The notes under the pieces were generated by a model. It did no database searches. It was given only the letters and a program-made list of their open reading frames with translations, and was not told the DNA's origin. Positions 33,241 through 42,464 of a stretch of DNA of 64,000 bases are shown one piece after another (positions within the stretch are counted from its first letter, which is position 1; every line of letters starts with the position of its first letter). Position numbers and translations under genes: made by a program. This stretch comes from Amphritea sp. 1_MG-2023 (GTDB lineage: Bacteria; Pseudomonadota; Gammaproteobacteria; Pseudomonadales; Balneatricaceae), in assembly GCF_030547545.1 (NCBI RefSeq), contig NZ_JAUOQE010000022.1, positions 1 through 64,000 on the forward strand, read 5' to 3'.

Positions 33241-34764
33241 TTAGTCGCTCACTTGGGGGAAGCGCGCGCGTTTTTCCAGGTCATCGAGATCAATGTTGTT
33301 ACGCATATACATAGTGCTAGCATCAAAAATGGGTTGATGATCCCATTTGGGCTCTTTGCCTTGTTTATGAGCGGCGGCAATCATTCGACGGCGCTTTTGG
33401 CTGATAATCACATCGCGAGTGATCGCATCAGAGTTCCAGCGTTCATTGGCTTCTGTTCGGAATGCATTAAGAAGCTCTGTGTGCTCAGCTCCTTCTGCTA
33501 AGTTGATGCGTTCTTGTGGGTCATCTTTCAGGTTGAACAGCTGATCGGGATCGGGCTGACTGCAGATATATTTGTAATCGCCTCGACGAATCATAAACAT
33601 CGGTGCGATAACACCTTCGCCCATATACTCCCCGATCACTTCATCATGTCCCTCAGTACCGGTGAGGTGTGGCATCAAGCTACGACCATCAATAGGCATC
33701 GCGTAGTCGGGAGCGGTGCCGTGATTGGCGAGTTCTGCGAAGGTAGGCAATAGATCCATGGTAGAGATAGACGCATCGACACGTTTAGCATCGAAATGTT
33801 TGGGAGCACAAACCAGCATAGGTACCCGTGCGGACCACTCAAAATAGCTCATTTTGTACCACAAGCCACGTTCACCGAGCATGTCTCCATGGTCTCCGGA
33901 GAAGACGATAATGGTATTATCGCTTAAGCCTGTCTCTTCAAGGGTTTTGATCAACTTACCTATCTGATCATCTACATAGCTAATAGCTCCATAGTAAGCG
34001 CGTCGAGCATTACGAATCTGTTGATCAGAGATATTCTCTCGATCCATCTGATAGACGTGGAGTAAACGCTTAGAGTGAGGGTCCTGTTCTTCTGGTAGCA
34101 ATTCGAACGAAGGTAGTTCAATTTCTTCATCGGTATACCGGTCCCAGTATTCTTGAGGGATGGCATAGGGATCGTGCGGGTGTGTCATCGATACAGTCAA
34201 GCAGAAAGGGCGATCATCAGAACCGCGGGCATGATCGAATAGGTATCGTTCTGCGTGAAAGACAACCTCATCATCGAAGTCCAGCTGATTGGTACGTAGG
34301 GTTGGGCCGGCTTGAGTCACCGAAGACATGTTGTGATACCAGGTTGGACGGCTTTCGAAGTCCTCCCAGTCAGGAAACCAGCCATAGTCAGCGGGATAAA
34401 TATCGGTAGTCAGACGGTCTTCAAAGCCATGAAGTTGATCTGGGCCGCAGAAGTGCATCTTACCGGATAGCGCAGTGCGGTAGCCAGAGGAACGGAGGTA
34501 GTGTGCAAAGGTAGGAATATCGGCTGGAAATTCGGCAGCGTTATCGTAAGCGCCGATTTTACTGGGGAGTTGTCCAGTCATCAGTACATATCGACTCGGA
34601 GCACATAAAGGGCTGTTGCAATAGGCTGAATTAAACACGACCCCCTTTTCTGCTAATGCATCTAAGTGTGGTGTTTTAGCTGTTTTACCGCCGTACATTG
34701 ACAATACTGGCGCTGCTAGCTGATCCGCCATGATGAATAAAATATTGGGTTGCTTTTGACTCAT
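33241..34764 (-). CDS. betC: Choline-sulfatase
   Basis: With ATG 34764 the enzyme has 507 residues; GGAAGG lies 9 bp upstream, and an in-frame ATG 18 bp earlier overlaps that site. It is a type I sulfatase: metal-binding Asp14 in FIMADQL and the formylglycine site Cys54 in CAPSR. The GKMHFCGPDQLHGFEDR and SMTHPHDPYA segments and the C-terminal domain match BetC. It hydrolyses choline-O-sulfate to choline and sulfate in the cytoplasm. It requires a formylglycine-generating activity encoded elsewhere. It is divergent from its LysR regulator and upstream of choX. Confidence 0.93.
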   Translation of the reverse strand: MSQKQPNILFIMADQLAAPVLSMYGGKTAKTPHLDALAEKGVVFNSAYCNSPLCAPSRYVLMTGQLPSKIGAYDNAAEFPADIPTFAHYLRSSGYRTALSGKMHFCGPDQLHGFEDRLTTDIYPADYGWFPDWEDFESRPTWYHNMSSVTQAGPTLRTNQLDFDDEVVFHAERYLFDHARGSDDRPFCLTVSMTHPHDPYAIPQEYWDRYTDEEIELPSFELLPEEQDPHSKRLLHVYQMDRENISDQQIRNARRAYYGAISYVDDQIGKLIKTLEETGLSDNTIIVFSGDHGDMLGERGLWYKMSYFEWSARVPMLVCAPKHFDAKRVDASISTMDLLPTFAELANHGTAPDYAMPIDGRSLMPHLTGTEGHDEVIGEYMGEGVIAPMFMIRRGDYKYICSQPDPDQLFNLKDDPQERINLAEGAEHTELLNAFRTEANERWNSDAITRDVIISQKRRRMIAAAHKQGKEPKWDHQPIFDASTMYMRNNIDLDDLEKRARFPQVSD

Positions 34765-34892
34765 GTTATTTAAACCTTCCATATCTCGGTAAGTATCTGT
34801 TACCGTTTTTGTTATTGCATGAGCTAGATTTTTAACAGAATTGATATCGGTGTAAACAGGGTGAAAATTAATGACTAATATAAGTTGGTCTT

Positions 34893-35798
34893 ATGATACT
34901 TTCTGAAAGATTACCTTCACTTCAGAGTTTGCTTTTCTTTGAAGCTGCAGCCAGACATAAAAGCTTTACCGGTGCAGCTCAAGAACTGAAGTCCACACAG
35001 TCTGCGGTAAGCCAGCAAATTAAAGGGCTAGAGCATAGTTTAGAGTTAACACTCTTTCGTCGTATCTATAGAGGCGTAGAGCTAACAGAGGAGGGTGTAT
35101 ACCTTTATGGTGCCGTGCAGCAGGGCTTTCAAGAAATTGTGAGCTGTCTGGAAAAGTTGCAAAAAAGTCGTTCTCATCAGGTTATAAATGTCGCGACTGA
35201 TTTCGCTTTTGCCGCTTATTGGCTATTACCGCGCTTACCTAGGTTTCGTAAGTTGCATCCAGATATTGATGTGCGGATCATTACTTCTCAGGGGCAATAT
35301 GACTTTTCAGGACAAAATGTCGATATAGCGATCGTATTTGATGGGCCGCAGCCGCCCCGAGACGTCGTATTTAAACTGTTTAATGAAACTGTTTTTCCCA
35401 TCTGTAGTCCTGCCTTTCTCGAACAGTATGGAGCTGTCGTCAGCCACAAAAAACTGGCTACCCTACCGCTATTAAAGCTGGGGGCCGATGCCGGTCAGGG
35501 TTGGTTTGATTGGGCAAGTTACTTTCAAGGGCGGCGCAGTCAGATACAGCCGGGAGAGCCGGTGTTAACCTTTAATAATTATATGTTACTGATTCAGGCG
35601 GCTATTGCAGGACAGGGTATCGGGTTAGGCTGGGCAACGCTGGTGGACGATCTCATCAGCAGGGGGCTACTTGTCGGTCTCAATGAATTCAGCTTAAGCT
35701 CTGACAGTGGATACTATGTCATAGAGCCCAACCCTAATGAGGCGTTAAATGCAAAACAGAGTTTTATTAAATGGTTATCTGATGAGCGGGAAAAATAG
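34893..35798 (+). CDS. LysR-type regulator of choline-sulfate use
   Basis: The 301-residue protein has an N-terminal winged helix (SLQSLLFFEAAARHKSFTGAAQELKSTQSAVSQQIKGLE) and a LysR substrate-binding domain. Divergence from betC over about 130 bp and its GcvA/BetI-region-like sequence identify it as the likely choline-sulfate-responsive activator seen beside betC in many proteobacteria. Binding sites should lie between the two genes; I could not pick one palindrome with confidence. A symbol is not given because naming varies. Confidence 0.82.
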   Translation: MILSERLPSLQSLLFFEAAARHKSFTGAAQELKSTQSAVSQQIKGLEHSLELTLFRRIYRGVELTEEGVYLYGAVQQGFQEIVSCLEKLQKSRSHQVINVATDFAFAAYWLLPRLPRFRKLHPDIDVRIITSQGQYDFSGQNVDIAIVFDGPQPPRDVVFKLFNETVFPICSPAFLEQYGAVVSHKKLATLPLLKLGADAGQGWFDWASYFQGRRSQIQPGEPVLTFNNYMLLIQAAIAGQGIGLGWATLVDDLISRGLLVGLNEFSLSSDSGYYVIEPNPNEALNAKQSFIKWLSDEREK

Positions 35799-36689
35799 GC
35801 AGCTTTGGTCGCGTTTATCAATCAAAAACGACCTAGAGTAGATCGCTTATTTGGCAAGATTTAACGTGATCAGAAATCGAAGTTCATGGCAATTTTGAAT
35901 GCATTAGGGTCAGTATGTGCCATGCAGCGTATCATCCCATGCTATCCATTCAGCCCAGGCGAATACATTCTCATGTCGGTTGCGTTGGTAAGGGAGAATG
36001 AATGCCGTGAAATCGTTGTGACTGTGTCATCGGAAAAATCAGATACATCGAGAGTATAAAGGTTGTTTCCCGATGGAATGCCGACAAGGGGTGTTGGGCT
36101 AGCGGTAATAGTGGTTAACACTCAGCTGGAAAGAAGCTTCTTTATTATTATCAGCTCTAAGGTTCGTTATGGGGGCGATGTTTCATCCTTAGAGCATGTT
36201 CCGTCGTCGACCAGTATAGCCGGGCCGCTAAATAACAGAAAGTCTTCCAGCTTTCTGTAAACGTCGCTTAAGCTAATTAAAGAAATAAGCTAAGCTAATG
36301 TTAGCCTGATGATGCTAGGCTATCAAAGAGCGACGCGTGTCAATTGCTAAAGAGCGGAAAGAATGGGGTGTCATGATTCGTATAGGGAGGATCGCTTTTG
36401 TGTTGCAGCTTGATGGATAGTCTAACTGGTGAGCAAGTTCTGTTTTTGGGGTCATTAGCCGTATAGCGCTCTGACGGGGTGATCAAGGGATTATCACAGG
36501 ACTATCCATGAAGCATTTACTTACTTTTAGTGACCGAGAAATACCAACGCAAACGCTGATAGACGCGCAAAGAGGTGATTTGAGGGTGGATTAAAATTCT
36601 TGTTCTCTGAGCGCGTACGATGTTAATTATCGAGTTGTATGCTCCGTGTTTAGCCTTTCTGTGATGTCGGGTCGGGTTTAATAACGCGC
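35799..36689. other. Long intergenic region after the LysR gene
   Basis: About 890 bp without an intact gene. Its left part contains the decayed minus-strand frame described at 35870-36121. The remainder shows short random frames only (for example 36063-36260 on the plus strand, which overlaps the remnant). No MITE copy occurs here. Confidence 0.45.
35870..36121 (-). pseudogene. Remnant of an unidentified gene with internal stop
   Basis: The minus strand reads 84 codons in one frame, interrupted by a single TAG at 35942-35944, bounded upstream by TGA and ending in TGA at 35870-35872. The conceptual peptide looks natural (VGIPSGNNLYTLDVSDFSDD, then DPNAFKIAMNFDF), and the terminal aromatic residue recalls outer-membrane beta-barrel C-termini. 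I cannot name the family, and a lipoprotein or other beta-rich protein is equally possible. It may be the 3' end of a gene once belonging to the choline-sulfate locus. Confidence 0.35.
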
Positions 36690-37040
36690 TTAATGGTGTT
36701 TCTGAACTTCACTGGCGAGGATTGAATCCGCATCTAGCGTGCGGATTGGAATATTCGTATTAGATGGAATCTGTCCGGCGAGTTGAAGCGCCAGGTAGCG
36801 CATACAGCAGACGCGTAAAAACGAGGTAAAGTTGCCTAGGTCATGTTCGGCATCAATCGACTCATGATAGAGACGGGTGAGCATCTGCGGAATATTAAGT
36901 TGATCGCGCCGTGCAATCGCTTCGAGGGTACTCCAGAAATAATTTTCCAAGCGCACGCTGGTCACCATGCCATCGATCCGTAGCGAGCGAGTGCTGCTTT
37001 TCCATAGTGTCGAGTCCGCTTTAATAAATAGTTTGCACAT
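36690..37040 (-). CDS. Ribbon-helix-helix domain protein (RHH_4)
   Basis: The 116-residue protein has the RHH_4 pattern RSLRIDGMVTSVRLENYFWSTLEAIARRD followed by NIPQMLTRLYHE and FTSFLRVCCMRYLALQLAG. This family has a MetJ/Arc-like fold and probably binds DNA, but its targets are not known. A short N-terminal segment precedes it (MCKLFIKADSTLW). It is monocistronic; MITE copy 8 starts 65 bp upstream on this strand and could affect its promoter. ATG 37040 is chosen because family members also start MCKLF. Confidence 0.75.
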   Translation of the reverse strand: MCKLFIKADSTLWKSSTRSLRIDGMVTSVRLENYFWSTLEAIARRDQLNIPQMLTRLYHESIDAEHDLGNFTSFLRVCCMRYLALQLAGQIPSNTNIPIRTLDADSILASEVQKHH

Positions 37041-37105
37041 GGGTTAATTCCTATTTTTTATTATTGTATTGTTGCGGCTGTTCTCTGCGATGTTGTGTCG
37101 CCTAA

Positions 37106-37368
37106 GGAAGGTGCGAATAAGTCCGTTATGTTCTCTGCGGACATTAGAATGGTCAGATACGCGAAAGCCAGTGCAGCGAAATGTCTAGACCTTTTCAAGC
37201 TGGCTGACAAAGTAGATGACCATTCTAATATCCGCCCTTCGGGGCTTTCAGAGAAACGGGATCTCAGCGTTAACATTTTTCGACGTACAACCAGTATGCC
37301 TGTAACTGTTGCCTTGATCTCCAGCTTCTCTGTAAGCCAGAGGCGTAATTGACTTATTCGCACCTTCC
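37106..37368. mobile_element. IS5-type MITE, copy 8 (263 bp, longest form)
   Basis: The longest and best preserved copy. It has exact CTAA duplications (37102-37105, 37369-37372) and 18-bp perfect terminal repeats. Inside is a second inverted repeat of 19 bp with one mismatch (37137-37155 and 37217-37235; GCGGACATTAGAATGGTCA). Copies 2 and 6 lack the left inner part and copies 3, 5 and 7 lack most of the interior, so this looks like the parental form. An apparent minus-strand frame through it (37061-37363) is not a transposase. Confidence 0.95.
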
Positions 37369-37442
37369 CTAAGTGTTACGTCAGTATGCCGTAAAACGGC
37401 GGTCTTTGCAGATCGCCATTTAGCGTTCAGCGTGGGATTGGG

Positions 37443-38009
37443 CTATTTCAGTAGGGCTATAAACTGAGATAGCCAAGCTGGATGGGCCGGCCAAGCAGGG
37501 GCGGTGACCAGGTTGCCATCGGTGATCGCAGCATCAATGGCAATCTCGGCGAAGATGCCACCGGATTGATTGATTTCAGGCATGCAGGCTGGGTAGGCAG
37601 AGCATTTTTTATTCTGCAATACACCTGCGGCGGCCAGCAGTTGCGCGCCGTGACAGACGGCGGCAACGGGTTTGTTGGTAGTGAAAAAGTGGCGCACCAT
37701 CGCTAATACATCGGTGTTCAGGCGCAGGTACTCCGGTGCACGACCACCGGGAATAATCAGCGCATCATAATCGGTAGGGTTGATGTCGGCAAAGGTCGCA
37801 TTCAGTGTAAAGTTATGTCCCCGTTTCTCGGTATAGGTCTGATCGCCTTCGAAATCGTGTATGGCGGTGGCAACGGTGTCGCCGCTAATCTTATCGGGGC
37901 AAACCGCATCGACAGTGTGGCCGACGGCTAACAGCGTTTGGAAAGGCACCATGGTTTCATAGTCTTCGGTAAAATCACCGGTAATCATTAGTATCTTTTT
38001 ATGGCTCAT
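37443..38009 (-). CDS. DJ-1/PfpI family protein
   Basis: The 188-residue protein has the DJ-1/PfpI fold: [33 protein letters not shown], then [10 protein letters not shown] and the nucleophile elbow [13 protein letters not shown] (Cys near residue 118). Such proteins may act as glyoxalases, deglycases or chaperones; no single function can be assigned. The start ATG 38009 has AGGAG upstream. The gene is monocistronic, and its end is 74 bp from MITE copy 8. Confidence 0.82.
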   Translation of the reverse strand: MSHKKILMITGDFTEDYETMVPFQTLLAVGHTVDAVCPDKISGDTVATAIHDFEGDQTYTEKRGHNFTLNATFADINPTDYDALIIPGGRAPEYLRLNTDVLAMVRHFFTTNKPVAAVCHGAQLLAAAGVLQNKKCSAYPACMPEINQSGGIFAEIAIDAAITDGNLVTAPAWPAHPAWLSQFIALLK

Positions 38010-38444
38010 AACAAACTCCTAGGTCGTGCTGATTATTGTTGTTTGTCACAAGGTAGCAGTTCGAAAGGAGAGGCGGGTATTAGCTGAATACTACAGTCGT
38101 ATTGACTCGTTTATTGCAGTGCAATGGGTATGTTACTCGATAATCGTTTACCGGCATGAACGAAGAGCTCAAAACAAACATCGGTATTAAGGCGTAGCGT
38201 TATCAATGCTCATTCAAACCGTTATGAGGCGAGTGTTAGGTTTGTTGGGGTAAAATCGTAGGATTAAGCATTGGCAATGCTGAATCAGCCTACGGGGTTT
38301 GTTTAATTGCGAGCGCAGGGATGTTGGTAGGGGGTAAGCGCAAGAGTCATGACTATTACGCTAATCAGTTGTTAGCTGTCTGTTAACTTGGCCCTCTGAG
38401 CAGCCCCCTGAGCAGGGGGCGTTTGAGCAATGACCTTTTCTAAC
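38010..38444. other. Intergenic region between PfpI gene and speD
   Basis: About 430 bp without a gene. The sequence GCCCCCTGAGCAGGGGGC (38403-38420) is a perfect GC-rich hairpin 25 bp past the speD stop, preceded by a related CTGAGCAG. There is no T-run, so it may be an mRNA-end or Rho-independent-like pause structure. Confidence 0.5.
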
Positions 38445-39260
38445 TTACTTGCGGCTCATATCGGGCATATTGCGACCGTAGAAAATCTCTGACATCTCTT
38501 TGTAGAGACGTTCGGTAATCTCTTCAATCTCTTGATCGGTCAGGTCGGCAGTGGTGGTACCAAACAGGTAAGTGTTGAGATCGACATCATTGAGCATCAT
38601 CTTGGTGTGAAAGATGTTCTCTTGGTAGACGTTCACATCAACCAATTGATACTGATCGCGAATATCTTGGCTGATAAAGTTTTGAATCGAGTTAATATCG
38701 TGATCGATATAATGCTTAACGCCGTTAACGTCGCGGGTGAAGCCGCGGATGCGGTAGTCAACGGTAACGATATCGGAGTCTAACTGATGAATCAGATAGT
38801 TGAGTGCTTTGAGTGGCGAAATAATGCCACAGGTAGAGACCTCAATATCGGCACGGAAAGTACAGATGCCATCGTCGGGGTGTGCTTCTGGGTAGGTGTG
38901 TACACAGATATGGCTTTTATCGAGGTGAGCGACCACCGATTCAGGCAGTGGTCCCGGTTTTTCGGTGGTATCGACGTTGTCAGAATCTTTAATTGGCTCT
39001 TCTGCCACCAGAATGGTCACGCTAGCACCCTGAGGCTCGTAGTCTTGACGAGCAACATTCAAGACGGTTGCACCAATAATCTCGCAAGCTTCTGTCAGAA
39101 TCTCGGTCAGACGGTCGGCATTATACTGTTCATCGATATATTCGATGTACTCAGCTTTTTGCTTTGGCGTCTGCGCATAACAGATATCATAAAGGCAGAA
39201 ACTTAGACTCTTGGTGAGGTTGTTAAACCCCTGCAGTTTGATTTTCCCATTAGATGGCAA
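38445..39260 (-). CDS. speD: S-adenosylmethionine decarboxylase proenzyme
   Basis: The 271-residue protein is close to E. coli SpeD (264 residues). The self-cleavage site is [11 protein letters not shown], where Ser116 becomes the pyruvoyl cofactor. It makes decarboxylated SAM for SpeE (28806). The start is TTG 39260 with GGAG 9 bp upstream; the only nearby ATG is out of frame. The N-terminus then reads [25 protein letters not shown] as in family members. It is transcribed alone. Confidence 0.94.
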   Translation of the reverse strand: MPSNGKIKLQGFNNLTKSLSFCLYDICYAQTPKQKAEYIEYIDEQYNADRLTEILTEACEIIGATVLNVARQDYEPQGASVTILVAEEPIKDSDNVDTTEKPGPLPESVVAHLDKSHICVHTYPEAHPDDGICTFRADIEVSTCGIISPLKALNYLIHQLDSDIVTVDYRIRGFTRDVNGVKHYIDHDINSIQNFISQDIRDQYQLVDVNVYQENIFHTKMMLNDVDLNTYLFGTTTADLTDQEIEEITERLYKEMSEIFYGRNMPDMSRK

Positions 39261-39380
39261 CTTCGTAAACTCCGGCTAAAACCATGCGGTTTTTTGTTAA
39301 CGACAAAAGAAAGCCGGATTTTAGATGAGAAACCCAGTGGAAAAAAGCGAATTTTTTATTATTAACGGTTAGTGATCGCG

Positions 39381-40451
39381 TTATTCGTGTTGCTTGAGCC
39401 AGTTTGCCAGCTTAGGGGCGACCTCCGATTGTGATTTTTCCGATACGAAGACGCCAATATGTCCCGATGCGACTTCATATTCATGATAGTCCTCGCTCCG
39501 AGTCAGTCCCTTTAAGGCCCGCGATGCGGAAGGCGGCACGAGGTGATCGCTGCTGCCAAACACATTGAGTAACGGTTGCGTGATCTGTTGTAGGTCAACG
39601 CAGCGATCACCGACGACGGTGGTGTTGTTGATAAAGCTGTTTTGTTTAAAAAAGCTAGTGAGAAACTGACGAAACATTTCGCCGGCTTGATCAGGACTAT
39701 CGTTGATCCACTTTTCCATTCTTAAATAGTTAAGTGCGGAGGCGGTGTTTTGTAGCTTACGCGGGGTGTTAAGGTTTTTTTGTAGCCCTAGGCGCATCGG
39801 CATCAGCGCATTGTAGGCATCGTTGAGCATCGCGCCGGGGATATTGCCGTAGGTGTTGACGGCTAAATCGATATCAATCTGTTGGGCTAGATGGCTGAGC
39901 ATGTTATCGGGCGTTTTAAAGTCGACCGGCGTGACCATGGTGATGAGGTTTTTGACTTTATCGGGATTCAGGGCGGTATAGCATAAACTCAGGGTGCCGC
40001 CCTGACAGATTCCGAGGAGATTGAGCTGATCCTGTCCCGAATCTTTTAGCACCTGATCGACACAGTTGGCAAGATAGCCATTGATGTAATCGTCCATGTC
40101 CAAGTAGCGATCGGCGGCATCTGGATAGCCCCAGTCAATCAGGTAGATATCTAAGCCTAACGCGAGCAGTCGTTTTATAAATGAGCGTCGTCGATCGAGG
40201 TCAACCATGTACGGCCGGTTAACCAGCGCATAGCAGATCAATAGGGGTTTGCCGAGTTGCGTCTGATGGGTTTCATCACGTTGATAATGAAATAACTGCA
40301 GCTTGTCCTCGCGATAGATGATCTCTTTAGGTGTCTGTCCCACCTGTATCTCATCCAGTTGCTGCAAGGTATGGACGCTTTGCAATAACTGCTCACTAAA
40401 CTGACTCAGTTCGGTGAGTACCTTCTCCGGCTTAAATTTAAAACCACCCAT
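39381..40451 (-). CDS. phaC: Class III poly(3-hydroxyalkanoate) synthase subunit PhaC
   Basis: The 356-residue enzyme is the length of class III PhaC. The catalytic Cys149 sits in the lipase-like box GICQGG; Asp302 (in FGSSDHLVPP) and His331 (in SGHIGVF) complete the triad. It polymerises short-chain hydroxyacyl-CoA with PhaE. Its ATG overlaps the phaE stop as TGATG, so translation is coupled. Class III synthases are less common in gammaproteobacteria than class I. No phaA or phaB gene is in the window. Confidence 0.93.
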   Translation of the reverse strand: MGGFKFKPEKVLTELSQFSEQLLQSVHTLQQLDEIQVGQTPKEIIYREDKLQLFHYQRDETHQTQLGKPLLICYALVNRPYMVDLDRRRSFIKRLLALGLDIYLIDWGYPDAADRYLDMDDYINGYLANCVDQVLKDSGQDQLNLLGICQGGTLSLCYTALNPDKVKNLITMVTPVDFKTPDNMLSHLAQQIDIDLAVNTYGNIPGAMLNDAYNALMPMRLGLQKNLNTPRKLQNTASALNYLRMEKWINDSPDQAGEMFRQFLTSFFKQNSFINNTTVVGDRCVDLQQITQPLLNVFGSSDHLVPPSASRALKGLTRSEDYHEYEVASGHIGVFVSEKSQSEVAPKLANWLKQHE

Positions 40452-41365
40452 CACGTTTTGCCTTGTGATATAGCGTTTGGTTTCGCGTGCTCAGACTTGA
40501 GGCTGAGGACGAGGGCACGCAGTTCTTCTATCTCTTGTTGCTGTCGGCGAAGCTGTTTACGTAGTTTATGTTGTTGACGGATGGTGCTATCGAGCTCTTC
40601 GCGCGTCACCAGGCCTAGCTCTTTAAGTTTGTTGTCGCGGCAGTTAAAGGCGAGTTGACGCATGCGCATCAGGCTGTTGCTGATACGTCCGTGACAGGTT
40701 TGATATTGATCGGTGAAGACCGTATCGCGATAGGCTTTCTCATAACACTCTATCCACAGATTCTGTAATACATTGACACTATCAATATCGGTGTTGGGTT
40801 GATCTAGAAGCTGCTTTAGATCGGCAGCTGTTTGTTTAAATATGTGTTCATACTGCTGCAGGTAATCGTGCAGTGCATCTTGAAAATCAATCGCCGCTTG
40901 TGCCAATAATCTCACTTGAGAGGGGCTGTAGGGGCCATTGTCAATCTCAGGAGCTTTGGCTAGCTGTTCGAGTAATTCACGCAACGGGGCATGTGCCAGT
41001 GCCTCGGAGTTGAGAAATGCATCCTTCGTTAAGCTGGTAAAGGGTTCTGGCAGGTTCCATTGGCGGCTGAGTAAATCGTTATACTGCTGTTGCATATAAT
41101 CCTGCAGTTGATCGACGAGTTGATCGTGGTTAGTGCTCGGATTATTGAGTAGTGATGCTGCAAACTGACTGAACTGTTCAGATTGGTGGGTCATGAGATT
41201 CAATAGACTTGCCTGCTGATCCGCGAAGTCGGTGCTGGAGCCGGTTTGAAAACTGTCGAGAAACGCTTGCCACTGTTCGGGTTGCAAGGGCAGCTGTTGC
41301 GCTATTTCCTGCCACTGTTGTAGTTGTTCCTGTAGCCAGTTATCCCTGCCTGCACTATCGGTCAT
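40451..41365 (-). CDS. phaE: Class III PHA synthase subunit PhaE
   Basis: The 304-residue protein is helical and Gln/Leu-rich, with a coiled-coil C-terminus (about 250-295: RKQLRRQQQEIEELRALVLSLK). PhaE is a non-catalytic partner that activates PhaC. The order phaE-phaC with a stop/start overlap supports the assignment. The family is variable in sequence; I see WNLPEPF and the 'IECYEKAYRDTVFTDQYQTCHGRISNS' region typical of it. ATG 41365. Confidence 0.88.
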   Translation of the reverse strand: MTDSAGRDNWLQEQLQQWQEIAQQLPLQPEQWQAFLDSFQTGSSTDFADQQASLLNLMTHQSEQFSQFAASLLNNPSTNHDQLVDQLQDYMQQQYNDLLSRQWNLPEPFTSLTKDAFLNSEALAHAPLRELLEQLAKAPEIDNGPYSPSQVRLLAQAAIDFQDALHDYLQQYEHIFKQTAADLKQLLDQPNTDIDSVNVLQNLWIECYEKAYRDTVFTDQYQTCHGRISNSLMRMRQLAFNCRDNKLKELGLVTREELDSTIRQQHKLRKQLRRQQQEIEELRALVLSLKSEHAKPNAISQGKT

Positions 41366-41417
41366 TCTCGATTCCTAGACGATGTCGTTATCGATATAGT
41401 AATCAAGCCGGTGATGA

Positions 41418-42299
41418 TTATGAACTCTTTTCTGCGGCTTGCTCTAAAAGTTGTAGAAAATGACGCGCGGCGTTACTCAGCGTGCGTTCTTTGTGAGTAA
41501 TATAACCTAAGTCGCGGGTGACGGGCGGCGCATCAACGGGGAGCACGCGGAGACTCTTTTCAGTCATGGTTTCCGGCAATAGAGACCAGCCCAGTCCGAT
41601 CTCTACCATCATGCGAATGGTATCTAAATAGTTGGTCGACATAGCGATATCGGGTTGCAGAGACAGTTGTGAAAATTGTTGCTCTGTCAATTGTCGAGTA
41701 AAAGTGGCGCTGCCTGACAGAATAGCGGGATAGCAGGCGAGTTGTTTCAGTGTGACACGCTGCAGTGTTGCCAGTGGATGATCCGTGGCGACCACATAGT
41801 TGAGCTTGTCGTGCCAGATGGTGCGAGAGTGAATGTTGGCATCCGGTTGTGGTGCCAAGGTTATTAAAGCGATCTCTAGGTTACCCTTGAGGACATTGTC
41901 ATAGGCGATCTCGGATTCATCGAAGCGTAGATCGAGTTTAACCTTGGGAAATTTGGCGCTGTACTGACGCAAGATTGGGGGTAGACGGTGCAGGCTGATA
42001 TGATGACTGGCAGCGACAGATAAGGTGCCGCTGACATCGCCGCTTAAGTTACTCAGCGAACGACGAGCATCGTCCAGTTCGAGTAAAATTCGATGCGCCC
42101 GAGGCAGTAATGCCTGTCCGGCTTCGGTGAGGTTAACGGTACGGCCAATACGATCAAATAACCGATTATTGAGTTGCTGTTCGAGCATGAGAATGCGTTT
42201 ACTCATGGCCGATTGCGACACAAAAAGTTGTTCGGCGGCACGAGAGAAGGAGCCGGTTTCGGCAACCGCCACAAAGGCTTGCAATGAGTGGGTGTCCAT
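41418..42299 (-). CDS. LysR-type transcriptional regulator
   Basis: The 293-residue protein has a LysR helix-turn-helix at residues 2-60 (LQAFVAVAETGSFSRAAEQLFVSQSAMSKRI) and a LysR substrate domain. It is divergent from leuC, as in Pseudomonas, where such a gene also flanks leuCDB, so it may control leucine synthesis. The effector is not identifiable. The 165-bp intergenic region should hold the binding sites. It is the last gene before the leu operon and is not connected to phaE. Confidence 0.82.
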   Translation of the reverse strand: MDTHSLQAFVAVAETGSFSRAAEQLFVSQSAMSKRILMLEQQLNNRLFDRIGRTVNLTEAGQALLPRAHRILLELDDARRSLSNLSGDVSGTLSVAASHHISLHRLPPILRQYSAKFPKVKLDLRFDESEIAYDNVLKGNLEIALITLAPQPDANIHSRTIWHDKLNYVVATDHPLATLQRVTLKQLACYPAILSGSATFTRQLTEQQFSQLSLQPDIAMSTNYLDTIRMMVEIGLGWSLLPETMTEKSLRVLPVDAPPVTRDLGYITHKERTLSNAARHFLQLLEQAAEKSS

Positions 42300-42464
42300 G
42301 GCTGTTGGCTCATAGCTGTTTGCTGATAGTCTATCTATTCCTTTTTGGAATGCAAACTATAAAAATAATGAATTTGTTTTCTGCTATCGCGTGCATTAGG
42401 ATGGCTGCCTATAAAAACTGGCAACCAATACGCCGGTTAACAAGACGTAGTGAGGTGAGCTTCA

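Noticed and set aside
36063-36260. 65-codon plus-strand frame after the LysR gene
   Set aside because: It overlaps the more natural-looking minus-strand remnant and has no ribosome site.
37061-37363. Minus-strand frame of 100 codons spanning MITE copy 8
   Set aside because: It reads through a non-autonomous element and shows no transposase motifs; similar frames appear in copy 6 for the same reason.
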